Source: Flavobacterium sp. LHD-85 (GTDB lineage Bacteria > Bacteroidota > Bacteroidia > Flavobacteriales > Flavobacteriaceae). Taken from it: 64,000 bases of DNA. The stretch lies in the NCBI RefSeq assembly GCF_030929595.1, contig NZ_JAVFVR010000017.1, positions 124,001 through 188,000 on the forward strand. Direction: 5' to 3'. Positions 42,019 through 49,941 of the stretch are shown in pieces. A program made the position numbers and the translations under genes. Position 1 is the first letter of the stretch, and each line of letters starts with the position of its first letter. Under the pieces are notes generated by a model that was not told the origin of the DNA, ran no database searches, and saw nothing but the letters and a program-made list of their open reading frames with translations.

Positions 42019-42570
42019 TTATTTTAAATTTTCTCTTCGTTTCTTAATAATTCTCTGAAAAGCAGATGGAGTAATTCCAGTTGTGTTTTTAAACTGCGTA
42101 CTCAAATGCGCAACACTCGAATAATTAAGTAAAAAAGCAATTTCAGTAAGACTCATTTCGTTGATGATAATCAGCTGTTTTGCTCTTTCAATTTTCTGTA
42201 AAATAATAAAATTTTCTATAGAAGAATAGGTTACTTCTGAGAAAACATTAGATAAATATCCGTAACTGTGATTTAGCTTTTCAGCCAAAAACACAGAACT
42301 TTTGTAATTATTGTTATCGTCCATAAATACAAGCTCGATAATCGCATCTTTTATTTTTTGGACCAATACACTTTTTTGATTTTCAACTACTTCAAAACCG
42401 CATGGAGCCAATTTGCTTTTTAAATTCTCCAGAGCTTCGGCATCAAGATTGTCTTCAATCTCAATTTCGCCAAATCCTAGAGTTGTAAAATTTACATTGT
42501 TTTGTTCCAGATTTTGTTTTAAATAAAGAGAGCAAATAGTATTAATGTCGAACTTTATAAATAGTTTCAT
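42019..42570 (-). CDS. AraC-family DNA-binding regulator
   Basis: 183 residues. The C-terminal HTH_18 domain is clear: LAEKLNHSYGYLSNVFSEVTYSSIENFIILQKIERAKQLIIINEMSLTEIAFLLNYSSVAHLSTQFKNTTGITPSAFQRI. The N-terminal ~80 residues (MKLFIKFDINTICSLYLKQNLEQNNVNFTTLGFGEIEIED...LKSKLAPCGFEVVENQ) resemble a small metal-binding-like ferredoxin fold seen in Bacteroidota AraC proteins with a fused HMA-like domain. It precedes the response regulator and kinase by 21 bases, so the three form one signal-transduction operon. Confidence 0.88.
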   Translation of the reverse strand: MKLFIKFDINTICSLYLKQNLEQNNVNFTTLGFGEIEIEDNLDAEALENLKSKLAPCGFEVVENQKSVLVQKIKDAIIELVFMDDNNNYKSSVFLAEKLNHSYGYLSNVFSEVTYSSIENFIILQKIERAKQLIIINEMSLTEIAFLLNYSSVAHLSTQFKNTTGITPSAFQRIIKKRRENLK

Positions 42571-42669
42571 TTTATAGAATTTGGTTAAAGATACTTAATT
42601 TATTTGGTGTTTTTGCTTTTAAATGGCACAGAATTACGTCAAAATACGATTTTAAAATAAAATTTTCAA

Positions 42670-42707
42670 AAAAATACCGCCTAATATTTTTTACTAGACG
42701 GTATTTC
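42670..42707 (-). terminator. Terminator of the CsbD gene
   Basis: On the minus strand the stem GAAATACCGTCTAG/CTAGGCGGTATTTTT-like pair (AAATACCG/CGGTATTT) is followed by T. Confidence 0.7.
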
Positions 42708-42727
42708 CCTGATTGAGTTGCAAGGAT

Positions 42728-42913
42728 TTACAAATCTGACAGAATTTGATGAAATTCCTCTTTTGTTTTTCCCAGTTTCTGCTGAAGCTTTCCGTACATT
42801 TCGTCTTCTTTTCCTTCAGCAAACATCAAATCGTCATCTGTTAACTCAGCATATTTTTGCTTTAGTTTTCCTTTCAGCTCGTTCCAGTTTCCTTTTATCT
42901 CGGTGGTATTCAT
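42728..42913 (-). CDS. CsbD family stress protein
   Basis: 61 residues: MNTTEIKGNWNELKGKLKQKYAELTDDDLMFAEGKEDEMYGKLQQKLGKTKEEFHQILSDL. This is the CsbD/YjbJ pattern (G.W.....K.K...LT..DL....G..D...G..Q...GK). Small general-stress protein of unknown mechanism. It sits between Dps and the AraC regulator with its own terminator. Confidence 0.9.
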   Translation of the reverse strand: MNTTEIKGNWNELKGKLKQKYAELTDDDLMFAEGKEDEMYGKLQQKLGKTKEEFHQILSDL

Positions 42914-43034
42914 GATATCTCTTTTAAGTTTTTTATTGTATTGTAAAATTGCAAATTATAAATCGGCTCCGTGTTACATTTATCTTTTCTACTGTTGTAT
43001 AATTTTCATCCCAATTAGCATTTTCAATTCGCAA

Positions 43035-43508
43035 TTAAACCTGATATCTCCTCAGAATCCAAGCCATTTTTTCGTATTCTTGCAGTAATCCTGTTACAAA
43101 ATCGGCAGAACCAGCATCGTTGGTTTCATTTTCAAAAATCGGAATGTAATTTCTGAATTCTGTTACCAGCTGTTCGTGATTTTCTAAAAGTTCAGATAAC
43201 ATGTCTTTTTGGGAAGCATATTCTTTTGGAGATTCTTTTAAGGTTGAGTTGTCAATAAACTCTTTCATTGTTCCAATTGTTTTTTCTCCCAATTGATTAA
43301 TGCGTTCAGCTACTTCATCAATTTGGGCTTCAAGAACGCGGTATTGTTCTTCAAACAATTTGTGCAATTCCATAAAACTGTTTCCAGAAATATTCCAGTG
43401 AAATTTTCTTGTTTTTACATACAAAGTCATTTCGTTTGATAAAATCGTAGCCAGTATAGCAGCGCTCTTTTTTAAGTTCTTTGGTGTAATTCCGATATTT
43501 GGGCTCAT
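43035..43508 (-). CDS. Dps family DNA-protection ferritin
   Basis: 157 residues, full Dps size. The di-iron ligands lie in KTRKFHWNISGNSFMELHKLFEEQYRVLEAQIDEVAERINQLG: His in FHWN, then H...D....DE.AER of the ferroxidase site. The C-terminal helix ends LLQEYEKMAWILRRYQV. It oxidises and stores iron with H2O2 and protects DNA in stress. The first gene of the minus-strand stress block by position; probably induced by peroxide or starvation, consistent with the catalase gene 3 kb away. Confidence 0.94.
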   Translation of the reverse strand: MSPNIGITPKNLKKSAAILATILSNEMTLYVKTRKFHWNISGNSFMELHKLFEEQYRVLEAQIDEVAERINQLGEKTIGTMKEFIDNSTLKESPKEYASQKDMLSELLENHEQLVTEFRNYIPIFENETNDAGSADFVTGLLQEYEKMAWILRRYQV

Positions 43509-43631
43509 AATTGTCTTTTTAATGGTTTATTTCAAAGTTACTTTTGATTCCGATTTTCCTATTACACAATTTTTGATAGATGTTATAGGAATTCAATGTT
43601 ACTTAAATAATTAAAAATGAAATATGATTAA

Positions 43632-43679
43632 TGTCAGGCTGAGCAGAGTTGAAGGGATTCGACTCCGCTCAGCCTGACA
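43632..43679. repeat. GTCAGGCTGAGC palindrome
   Basis: TGTCAGGCTGAGCAGAGT...ACTCCGCTCAGCCTGACA, a near-perfect inverted repeat between Dps and the pyrF promoter. A decayed relative is GTTAGACTGGGCGAAGTCGAAG near 48047. Confidence 0.6.
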
Positions 43680-43755
43680 GCAGCAACATTCAACAGTATC
43701 TGTCAACCATCAATAATTAACCATCAACCAATAACTTATAAACCATTATAATTTG

Positions 43756-43763
43756 TAATTTTG
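43756..43763 (+). promoter_or_regulatory. -7 box of pyrF
   Basis: TAATTTTG fits TAnnTTTG exactly; the predicted start of transcription is near 43769, 15 bases before the ATG. Confidence 0.5.
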
Positions 43764-43783
43764 CCGCACAAGTAAAAAAGAAT

Positions 43784-44605
43784 ATGACAACACAACAACT
43801 ACACGAACAAATTCTTCAAAAAAAATCATTTTTATGCGTTGGTTTAGATCCAGATCTGACGAAGATTCCGCAGCATTTATTAGAAACTGAAGATCCTATT
43901 TTCGAATTTAATAAAGCGATTATCGATGCCACACACGATCTAACTGTTGGTTACAAGCCAAACACAGCTTTTTTTGAAGCATACGGAATAAAAGGATGGA
44001 TGTCTTTGCAAAAAACGATTAATTACATCAACGAAAATTTTCCTGAGATTTTTACAATTGCAGATGCAAAACGTGGTGATATTGGGAATACTTCTAGCAT
44101 GTATGCTAAAGCTTTTTTTGAAGACTTGAATTTTGATAGTGTAACCGTTGCTCCTTATATGGGAAAAGATTCTGTTGAGCCTTTTCTAGCTTTCGAAAAC
44201 AAGCATACGATTATGTTGGCTTTAACTTCAAATGAAGGAGCTTTCGATTTTCAGACTTTAAATACAAACGGAAAAGAATTGTATAAACAAGTGTTAGAAA
44301 CTTCTAAAACTTGGAAAAACAGCGAAAACTTAATGTACGTTGTTGGTGCAACAAAAGCAGAATATTTTACAGAAATCAGAAAAATTGTTCCAGACAGTTT
44401 CTTGTTAGTTCCAGGAATTGGAGCTCAAGGTGGAAGCTTATCTGAAGTTTGCAAATACGGAATGAATGATAAAGTTGGTCTTTTGGTAAATTCGGCAAGA
44501 GCGATTATTTACGCTTCAAAAGGAACTGATTTTGCTGAAAAGGCTAGAGAAGAGGCATTAAAAGTGCAGCAGGAAATGGCTGAGATTATTGATTCTAAGT
44601 TTTAG
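43784..44605 (+). CDS. pyrF: Orotidine-5'-phosphate decarboxylase
   Basis: 273 residues, the longer (type 2) PyrF form. It decarboxylates OMP to UMP, the last step of pyrimidine synthesis. The catalytic stretch D94-K96-D99 is in TIADAKRGDIGNTSSMYAKAFF. Other markers are FLCVGLDPDLTKIP, PNTAFFEAYG and LVPGIGAQGG. It is a single gene with its own promoter box. Confidence 0.96.
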   Translation: MTTQQLHEQILQKKSFLCVGLDPDLTKIPQHLLETEDPIFEFNKAIIDATHDLTVGYKPNTAFFEAYGIKGWMSLQKTINYINENFPEIFTIADAKRGDIGNTSSMYAKAFFEDLNFDSVTVAPYMGKDSVEPFLAFENKHTIMLALTSNEGAFDFQTLNTNGKELYKQVLETSKTWKNSENLMYVVGATKAEYFTEIRKIVPDSFLLVPGIGAQGGSLSEVCKYGMNDKVGLLVNSARAIIYASKGTDFAEKAREEALKVQQEMAEIIDSKF

Positions 44606-44630
44606 GTTTAAAGTTAGCTTTGAACATAGT

Positions 44631-44827
44631 TTTAACGCAAAGTTCGCTAAGTTTTTTCGCAAAGTTCGCAGAGTTTTATCTTTTTGAATTAAAGTTTTTT
44701 TAAGTTCTCAAAGCTTAGTAAAGCAATATTTAAACTCTTCTTTGAGAACTTAAAAGACTTTTTACAAGATCACAGATAATTTCTTTGCGAACTTTGCGAA
44801 AAAACTTTGTGCACTTTGCGTTAAAAA
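44631..44827. repeat. Long nested palindrome of TTCGCAAAG words
   Basis: The left arm begins TTTAACGCAAAGTTCGCTAA and the right arm ends CTTTGTGCACTTTGCGTTAA. Nested pairs such as TTTTTTCGCAAAGTTCGC/GCGAACTTTGCGAAAA and GTTCTCAAAG/CTTTGAGAAC give a ~200-bp imperfect palindrome. It fills the 240-base gap between pyrF and the next gene. Confidence 0.62.
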
Positions 44828-44845
44828 ATACACACTCCAACAAAT

Positions 44846-45646
44846 ATGAAGCAAATAAAAGATCAGCTTGGCACTGTTCACTCTTTTGAAACAGCTCCAA
44901 AACGTATTATTTCGCTAGTTCCTTCACAAACTGAATTATTATATGATTTAGGTTTAGAAGAAAAAATTATCGGAATAACGAAGTTCTGCGTGCATCCGTT
45001 TCATTTTAAATCTACCAAGAAGATTGTTGGCGGAACAAAGAAAATTCACTTCGAAAAAATAAAGCTTTTAGAGCCGGATATTATTATCTGCAACAAAGAA
45101 GAAAACACGCTGGAGATTGTAGAACAATTAAGTTCAATTTGTCCTGTTTGGGTTACGAATATTATTTCTATTGAAGATAATTTTCAGATGATTTCAGATT
45201 TCGGACAGTTGTTTAATTGCAGAACCGAGTCTCAAAAATGGAACAATAAATTAGCTTTTGCTTTAAGCGATTTTAAAAATTATATAAAAGATATAAAGGA
45301 AAAAAAAGCAGCTTACTTTATTTGGAAAAACCCATATATGGTGGCTGGAAAAGATACTTATATAAACGAATTGCTAAAACTGAATCATTTTAAAAATATC
45401 TACGAAGATAAAGGGCGTTATCCTGAAATCGAATTAAAGAAAATGCGTTTAGAAGGCGACCCAGATATTGTTTTCCTTTCATCAGAACCTTACCCTTTTA
45501 AAGAAGAAGATGCTTTTGAAATCGGAAGGTTTACACATCATGCAAAAACTATTTTTGTAGACGGCGAGATGTTCTCTTGGCACGGAAGCAGGTTATTAAA
45601 GGCTTTCTCTTATTTTAAATTACTCCATGAAAGACTTAAAAACTAA
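44846..45646 (+). CDS. BtuF-like metal/cobalamin-binding protein without a signal peptide
   Basis: 266 residues. The class III binding-protein fold is clear: KRIISLVPSQTELLYDLGLEEKIIGITKFCVHP, then GGTKKIHFEKIKLLEPDIIICNKEEN, AYFIWKNPYMVAGKDTYINELL and a long linker helix. The closest family is the helical-backbone metal receptor/BtuF type. No N-terminal signal sequence is present (MKQIKDQLGTVHSF), so unlike usual BtuF it may stay in the cytoplasm. No ABC permease or ATPase genes are nearby. Substrate and partner unknown. Confidence 0.8.
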   Translation: MKQIKDQLGTVHSFETAPKRIISLVPSQTELLYDLGLEEKIIGITKFCVHPFHFKSTKKIVGGTKKIHFEKIKLLEPDIIICNKEENTLEIVEQLSSICPVWVTNIISIEDNFQMISDFGQLFNCRTESQKWNNKLAFALSDFKNYIKDIKEKKAAYFIWKNPYMVAGKDTYINELLKLNHFKNIYEDKGRYPEIELKKMRLEGDPDIVFLSSEPYPFKEEDAFEIGRFTHHAKTIFVDGEMFSWHGSRLLKAFSYFKLLHERLKN

Positions 45647-45661
45647 AATTCCAATATTTTT

Positions 45662-45732
45662 AAATTCCAATAAAAAAATTCCAAATTCCCAGTTTCGTAA
45701 AATTGGAATTTGGAATTTTTTTATTGGAATTT
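45662..45732 (+). terminator. Perfect 28-bp inverted repeat, probable terminator of the 44846 gene
   Basis: Arms 45662-45689 and 45705-45732 are exact inverses (AAATTCCAATAAAAAAATTC...), with a 15-base loop. It starts 15 bases after the stop. The unit contains several AATTCC words, so it may also be a REP-like element. Confidence 0.6.
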
Positions 45733-45737
45733 AATGC

Positions 45738-45889
45738 AAAAAAGAATGCCGACATCTCGAAGACGCCGGCATTATTTAACTAACCAAAACCAAAATAATA
45801 AATAACCAGTTTATTACAGTACAAATGTCCGACATATATCAAACTTATGCTGTTAAGATCTTGTTATTACTTTGTTGGATATAAGTTAA
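45738..45889. repeat. 152-bp direct repeat, copy A
   Basis: Repeated at 46140-46291 with about 90% match. It contains a GC-rich hairpin (AATGCCG...CGGCATT) followed by AACTAACCAAAACCAAAAT and ATGTCCGACATATATCA, and ends TTGTTATTACTTTGTTGG. The 780-base gap from 45647 to 46429 has no convincing gene. Confidence 0.75.
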
Positions 45890-46139
45890 TGTTCAAAACT
45901 TGCAGTTAAAACATTTGTTTTAAGTTTCAGGTTTCAAGTTGTTGGAGCGTGTGGTTGAACAGAAAGAATGCAAAAGTTTAGGCAATTCAGATAGTCATAG
46001 GGACAAAGTTTTTTACAAAGTTTTGCGAACTTTAAAACTTTTTTTAATTAAAAAATCCTTGCGCTCTTTGCGTTAAAACTAAGCGCATGCATTATAACTT
46101 GAAACAAAAAAAACTTGAAACCTGAAACAAAAGACCATA

Positions 46140-46291
46140 AAAAAAGAATGCCGGCATCTCGAAGAAGCCGGCATCATTTAACTAACCAAAACCAAAATAA
46201 TAAATAACCAGTTTATTACATTACAAATGTCCGACATATATCAATTTTATGCTGTTAAGGTTTTGTTATTACTTTGTTGGTCATAAGTTAA
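46140..46291. repeat. 152-bp direct repeat, copy B
   Basis: Second copy of 45738-45889. Its hairpin is ATGCCGGC/GCCGGCAT and, on the minus strand, it would be followed by a T run, so it may end a minus-strand transcript. Between the copies lie words AAGTTTCAGGTTTCAAG and CTTGAAACCTGAAAC (inverted). Confidence 0.75.
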
Positions 46292-46398
46292 GATTTGAAA
46301 AATGGCTGTTTTGAGCTTTCTGCAACGTAAAATAATTTTTTATTATTAAAATATAATAACAATCAATTTTACTTATGAATATACTAAGGATAAGTTTG

Positions 46399-46406
46399 TA
46401 TATTTG
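46399..46406 (+). promoter_or_regulatory. -7 box of the catalase gene
   Basis: TATATTTG fits TAnnTTTG, 23 bases before ATG 46430. It lies only 5 bases before an alternative ATG (46412), so that upstream ATG would be leaderless, and I prefer 46430. Confidence 0.5.
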
Positions 46407-46429
46407 ATAAAATGTTAAAAATCAGCAAT

Positions 46430-47923
46430 ATGGAATCAAACAAAAAATTAACAACTGCAACTGGAACTCCCGTTCCAGACAATCAAAACATTCAAACAGC
46501 TGGCCCTCGCGGACCTGTTTTATTACAAGATTTTTGGTTTTTAGAAAAGATGGCACATTTTGACCGAGAAGTAATTCCGGAAAGAAGAATGCATGCCAAA
46601 GGTTCTGGAGCCTACGGAACTTTTACTGTTACACACGACATTACCAAATATTCTAAAGCAGACTTGTTTTCTGAAATTGGTAAAAAGACAGAAATGTTTG
46701 TTCGTTTTTCGACTGTTGCAGGAGAAAGAGGCGCTGCTGACGCCGAAAGAGACATTCGTGGTTTTGCCATGAAATTTTATACAAATGAAGGAAATTGGGA
46801 CTTGGTAGGAAACAATACGCCAGTTTTCTTTTTCCGTGATCCAATGAAATTTCCCGATTTGAATCATGCTGTAAAACGCGATCCAAAAACCAATTTAAGA
46901 AGTGCTGATAATAATTGGGATTTTTGGACTTTATTGCCAGAAGCTCTTCATCAAGTTACAATTGTAATGAGTGACCGCGGAATTCCGAGATCATATAGAG
47001 AAATGCACGGTTTCGGAAGCCACACTTTTAGCTTCATCAATGCGCAAAACGAAAGACATTGGGTAAAATTCCATTTGGTTTCACAACAAGGAATCGAAAA
47101 TTTATCTGATGAAGAAGCCGCTAAATTGGTGGGCGGAGATAGAGAAAGCCATCAAAGGGATTTATTTAATGCCATTGAAGAAGGAAACTTCCCGAAATGG
47201 AAAATGTTTGTTCAGATTATGTCAGAAGAGCAGGCAAGAAACTATCGTTTTCACCCATTCGACTTAACGAAAGTTTGGTTGAAGGGAGATTTTCCGCTAA
47301 TTCCAGTTGGAGAATTTGAATTGAATAAAAATCCAGAAAATTATTTTGCCGAAGTAGAACAAGCAGCTTTTAATCCAGCTCACGTAGTTCCTGGAATTGG
47401 TTTTTCTCCAGATAAAATGCTTCAAGGACGTTTGTTTTCTTACGGAGATGCTCATCGTTACCGTTTAGGAGTAAACAATTACCAGATTCCAGTAAATGCT
47501 TCTAGATGTCCGTATAACAGTTTCCACAGAGACGGAGCAATGCGTGTAGACGGAAATTATGGAGGAAGAAAACATTACGAACCAAACAGTTTTGGGGAAT
47601 GGCAGGAACAGCCAGAAGTAAAAGAACCACCATTGGCAATTTACGGCGATGCTTATGCTCATAATTTTAGAGAAGACGATAATGATTATTTCACTCAGCC
47701 AGGACTTTTGTTCAACTTGCTGACTGAGGAAAAAAAACAGCTTTTGTTTAAAAACACAGCTGCACAAGTAGGAGGAGCGCAGAAATTTATTCAAGTCCGT
47801 CACATCAGAAACTGCTATCAAGCCGATCCAGCGTATGGTGCCGGCGTAGCAAATGCGTTAGGAATGACAATGGATGAGGTGAATGCCTTTGATGACCCGA
47901 GATTGGCGATTAAAGCGAGATAA
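46430..47923 (+). CDS. katA: Monofunctional heme catalase
   Basis: 497 residues, the small-subunit size. It breaks down H2O2 to water and O2. Catalytic His55 is in RRMHAKGSGAYG and Asn128 in WDLVGNNTPVFFFRDP. The proximal heme Tyr is in RLFSYGDAHRYRLG. It carries RFSTVAGERGAADAERDIRGFAMKF. I start at MESNKK because the family opens this way; an ATG six codons upstream is possible. Probably induced by peroxide stress, though I see no OxyR site. It is a single gene after a 780-base spacer with tandem repeats. Confidence 0.96.
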   Translation: MESNKKLTTATGTPVPDNQNIQTAGPRGPVLLQDFWFLEKMAHFDREVIPERRMHAKGSGAYGTFTVTHDITKYSKADLFSEIGKKTEMFVRFSTVAGERGAADAERDIRGFAMKFYTNEGNWDLVGNNTPVFFFRDPMKFPDLNHAVKRDPKTNLRSADNNWDFWTLLPEALHQVTIVMSDRGIPRSYREMHGFGSHTFSFINAQNERHWVKFHLVSQQGIENLSDEEAAKLVGGDRESHQRDLFNAIEEGNFPKWKMFVQIMSEEQARNYRFHPFDLTKVWLKGDFPLIPVGEFELNKNPENYFAEVEQAAFNPAHVVPGIGFSPDKMLQGRLFSYGDAHRYRLGVNNYQIPVNASRCPYNSFHRDGAMRVDGNYGGRKHYEPNSFGEWQEQPEVKEPPLAIYGDAYAHNFREDDNDYFTQPGLLFNLLTEEKKQLLFKNTAAQVGGAQKFIQVRHIRNCYQADPAYGAGVANALGMTMDEVNAFDDPRLAIKAR

Positions 47924-47930
47924 GTTTTTT

Positions 47931-48118
47931 TAGGTTCAGAGGAGCAAAGGTTCAAAGAGACAAAGGTTTTCTGAACTAGATTTATAAAATTAAACCCGAC
48001 AGGTTTTTAAAACTTGTCGGGTTTGTTATTTTGAGATGATTATTGTTAGACTGGGCGAAGTCGAAGTTTTTTAGGTAAAGAAAAGCCTCTGTACCTTTGA
48101 ACCTCTGCCTCTTTGAGC
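47931..48118. repeat. Nested palindrome of AAGGTTCA words with an inner CCCGACAGG hairpin
   Basis: Left words GGTTCAGAGGAGCAAAGGTT..AAAGAGACAAAGG pair with CCTCTGTACCTTTGAACCTCTGCCTCTTTGAGCC at the right end. The inner hairpin AACCCGACAGG/CTTGTCGGGTT (47992-48024) is the same family as 5392-5424 and may terminate both convergent genes. Confidence 0.65.
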
Positions 48119-48973
48119 CTAAGAAAATACCACCGTCTTATTACTATAAACCATTGTTTTTCTTTCGGCGTGCAGTTTGATTGCTCTTGCCAAAACAATA
48201 CGCTCCAAGTCACGGCCTTTCATGATAAAATCTTCTACAGAGTGAATATGAGAAACTCTTGCAATATCTTGTTCGATAATTGGACCTTCGTCTAATTCTT
48301 CTGTAACGTAATGGCTTGTAGCTCCAATGATTTTTACACCGCGTTTAAAAGCCGAATGATACGGTTTTGCACCCGGGAAAGCAGGTAAAAACGAATGGTG
48401 GATATTAATGATTTTGTTTTCGTAAAGCGAAATCACTTTTGGAGTCACAATCTGCATGTAGCGCGCCAAAACAATAAAATTGATCTGATACCTTTTCAAA
48501 AGTTCAATTTGTCTTGCTTCGCCTTCTTCTTTGTTGTCTTTTGTAAAAGGAACATAGTGAAATGGAATATCAAAACGCTCAGCAATTGATCGCAAATCGT
48601 TATGATTGCTTATAATCATCGGAATCTCCACACCCAATTCATCGGCACTATAACGTCCTAAAATGTCAAATAAACAGTGATCATATTTAGAAACAAACAA
48701 AGCCATTTTGGGCTTTTGCTCTTGATTGTACAAATCCCAAGACATATCAAAGTCTGCAGCGATAGTCTTGCTGAACTCTTCTTTTATATTTTCAATATTA
48801 TTGCCTTGATTGGTAAATTCGCATTCTAAACGCATAAAAAATACATTCTGCTCTACATCAACATGCTGATCGATGTAGGTAATGTTTCCTTCTACCTTAG
48901 CAATAAAAGTAGTCACTGCTGCTATAATTCCTTTCTGGTCTTTACAATGAATGAGTATGGTAATTTTTTGCAT
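48119..48973 (-). CDS. purU: Formyltetrahydrofolate deformylase
   Basis: 284 residues from ATG 48973 (MQKITILIHCKDQKGIIAAVTTFIAKVEGNITYIDQHVD). An upstream ATG would add 15 residues (MNLCNFATNQKQKTE) that run through repeat-rich sequence, so I reject it. N-terminal ACT domain, then the formyl-transferase-like domain with IPFHYVPFTKDNKEEGEARQIELL, YMQIVTPKVISLYENKIINIHHSFLPAFPGAKPYHSAFKRGVKIIGATSHYVTEELDEGPIIEQD; catalytic HHSFLP and D of ELDEGPII are present. It hydrolyses 10-formyl-THF to formate and THF. Single gene. Confidence 0.95.
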   Translation of the reverse strand: MQKITILIHCKDQKGIIAAVTTFIAKVEGNITYIDQHVDVEQNVFFMRLECEFTNQGNNIENIKEEFSKTIAADFDMSWDLYNQEQKPKMALFVSKYDHCLFDILGRYSADELGVEIPMIISNHNDLRSIAERFDIPFHYVPFTKDNKEEGEARQIELLKRYQINFIVLARYMQIVTPKVISLYENKIINIHHSFLPAFPGAKPYHSAFKRGVKIIGATSHYVTEELDEGPIIEQDIARVSHIHSVEDFIMKGRDLERIVLARAIKLHAERKTMVYSNKTVVFS

Positions 48974-49078
48974 TTCGGTCTTTTGTTTTTGGTTAGTTGC
49001 AAAGTTACAAAGGTTCAAAGTTGCAAAGGAAGCTTTGTCCCTTTATAACTCTGTCCCTTTGCACCTTACAAGAAAAAA

Positions 49079-49798
49079 CTATTTTCCATCCTGCATTGCA
49101 AAAACCTTTTGTAATAAAGGTGTTGTTCTTGCAGAGATGTTGTTTCTGATATCTTTTTCTTCAACAGCAATCATTTTAAAAACACCAGACAAAGCTTGAT
49201 TGGTTGTATAATCAGTCAAATCTGGGTTTACTTTTTTTACTAATGGAATAGTGTTGTATTTTGTTATAATTTTTGTCCAAACAGCATCGGCGCCTACTTT
49301 TTCAAAAGAACTTTTGATTACTGGGTTAAATTTGGCATATAATGCTGTTGTTGTACTGCCTTGTAAATAACTTGTAGCAGCGTTGTCACTTCCCAAAAGA
49401 ATGTTTTTGGCATCTGTAAAAGTCATATTTTTTACTGCTGTAACAAAAATTGGAGTTGCTTCTTTTACAGCATCTTCTGCAGCGCGGTTCAGCATTTTGA
49501 TTCCTTCATCTGCAAGAGAACTTAAACCTACTTTACGTAGAGTTGCATCTACTTTTTGTAATTCTTCGGGCATTAAAATTTTTACAGCTTCGTTTTTATA
49601 AAAACCATCTACAGCGGTTAATTTACTCACTTGTTGTGTAATACCTTTATTTAAAGCTTCTTTTAATCCAGAAGCAATGTCTACAGTTCCTGTAGTCGGA
49701 ATCTGCGATGCGATTTGAGGCAATTGATTTAAAGTCTGTTGTACCTGTGCGCAAGAAGTAAGCGAAAATGTAACGGCTAATAGTAAAATCTTTTTCAT
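49079..49798 (-). CDS. DUF4197 lipoprotein
   Basis: 239 residues. The signal MKKILLLAVTFSLTSCAQVQQ has the lipid Cys at 16. The body begins IASGLKEALNKGITQQVSKLTAVDGFYKNEAVKILMPEELQKVDATLRKVGL and has EDAVKEATPIFVTAVKNMTFTDAKNILLGSDNAATSYL, the DUF4197 pattern. All-helical periplasmic or outer-membrane domain of unknown function, common in Gram-negative bacteria. It is a single gene; the 49019-49078 spacer holds AAAGTTACAAAGGTTCA words of the dispersed repeats. Confidence 0.88.
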   Translation of the reverse strand: MKKILLLAVTFSLTSCAQVQQTLNQLPQIASQIPTTGTVDIASGLKEALNKGITQQVSKLTAVDGFYKNEAVKILMPEELQKVDATLRKVGLSSLADEGIKMLNRAAEDAVKEATPIFVTAVKNMTFTDAKNILLGSDNAATSYLQGSTTTALYAKFNPVIKSSFEKVGADAVWTKIITKYNTIPLVKKVNPDLTDYTTNQALSGVFKMIAVEEKDIRNNISARTTPLLQKVFAMQDGK

Positions 49799-49941
49799 TA
49801 TGGGGTTTTATTTAAGTTTCAAAAATACTACTTATTCAAAAACAACGCCACAATTTTATTTTAAGCAAACTAACATTTTGTTGTAAACTTAACATAAGAG
49901 AACTTAGCAACTTAGAGCCTCAATTTTTTTAGCACCCCAAT

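Noticed and set aside
45738..46291. CRISPR array (direct repeats before catalase)
   Set aside because: There are only two copies, each 152 bases, without regular spacers or cas genes.
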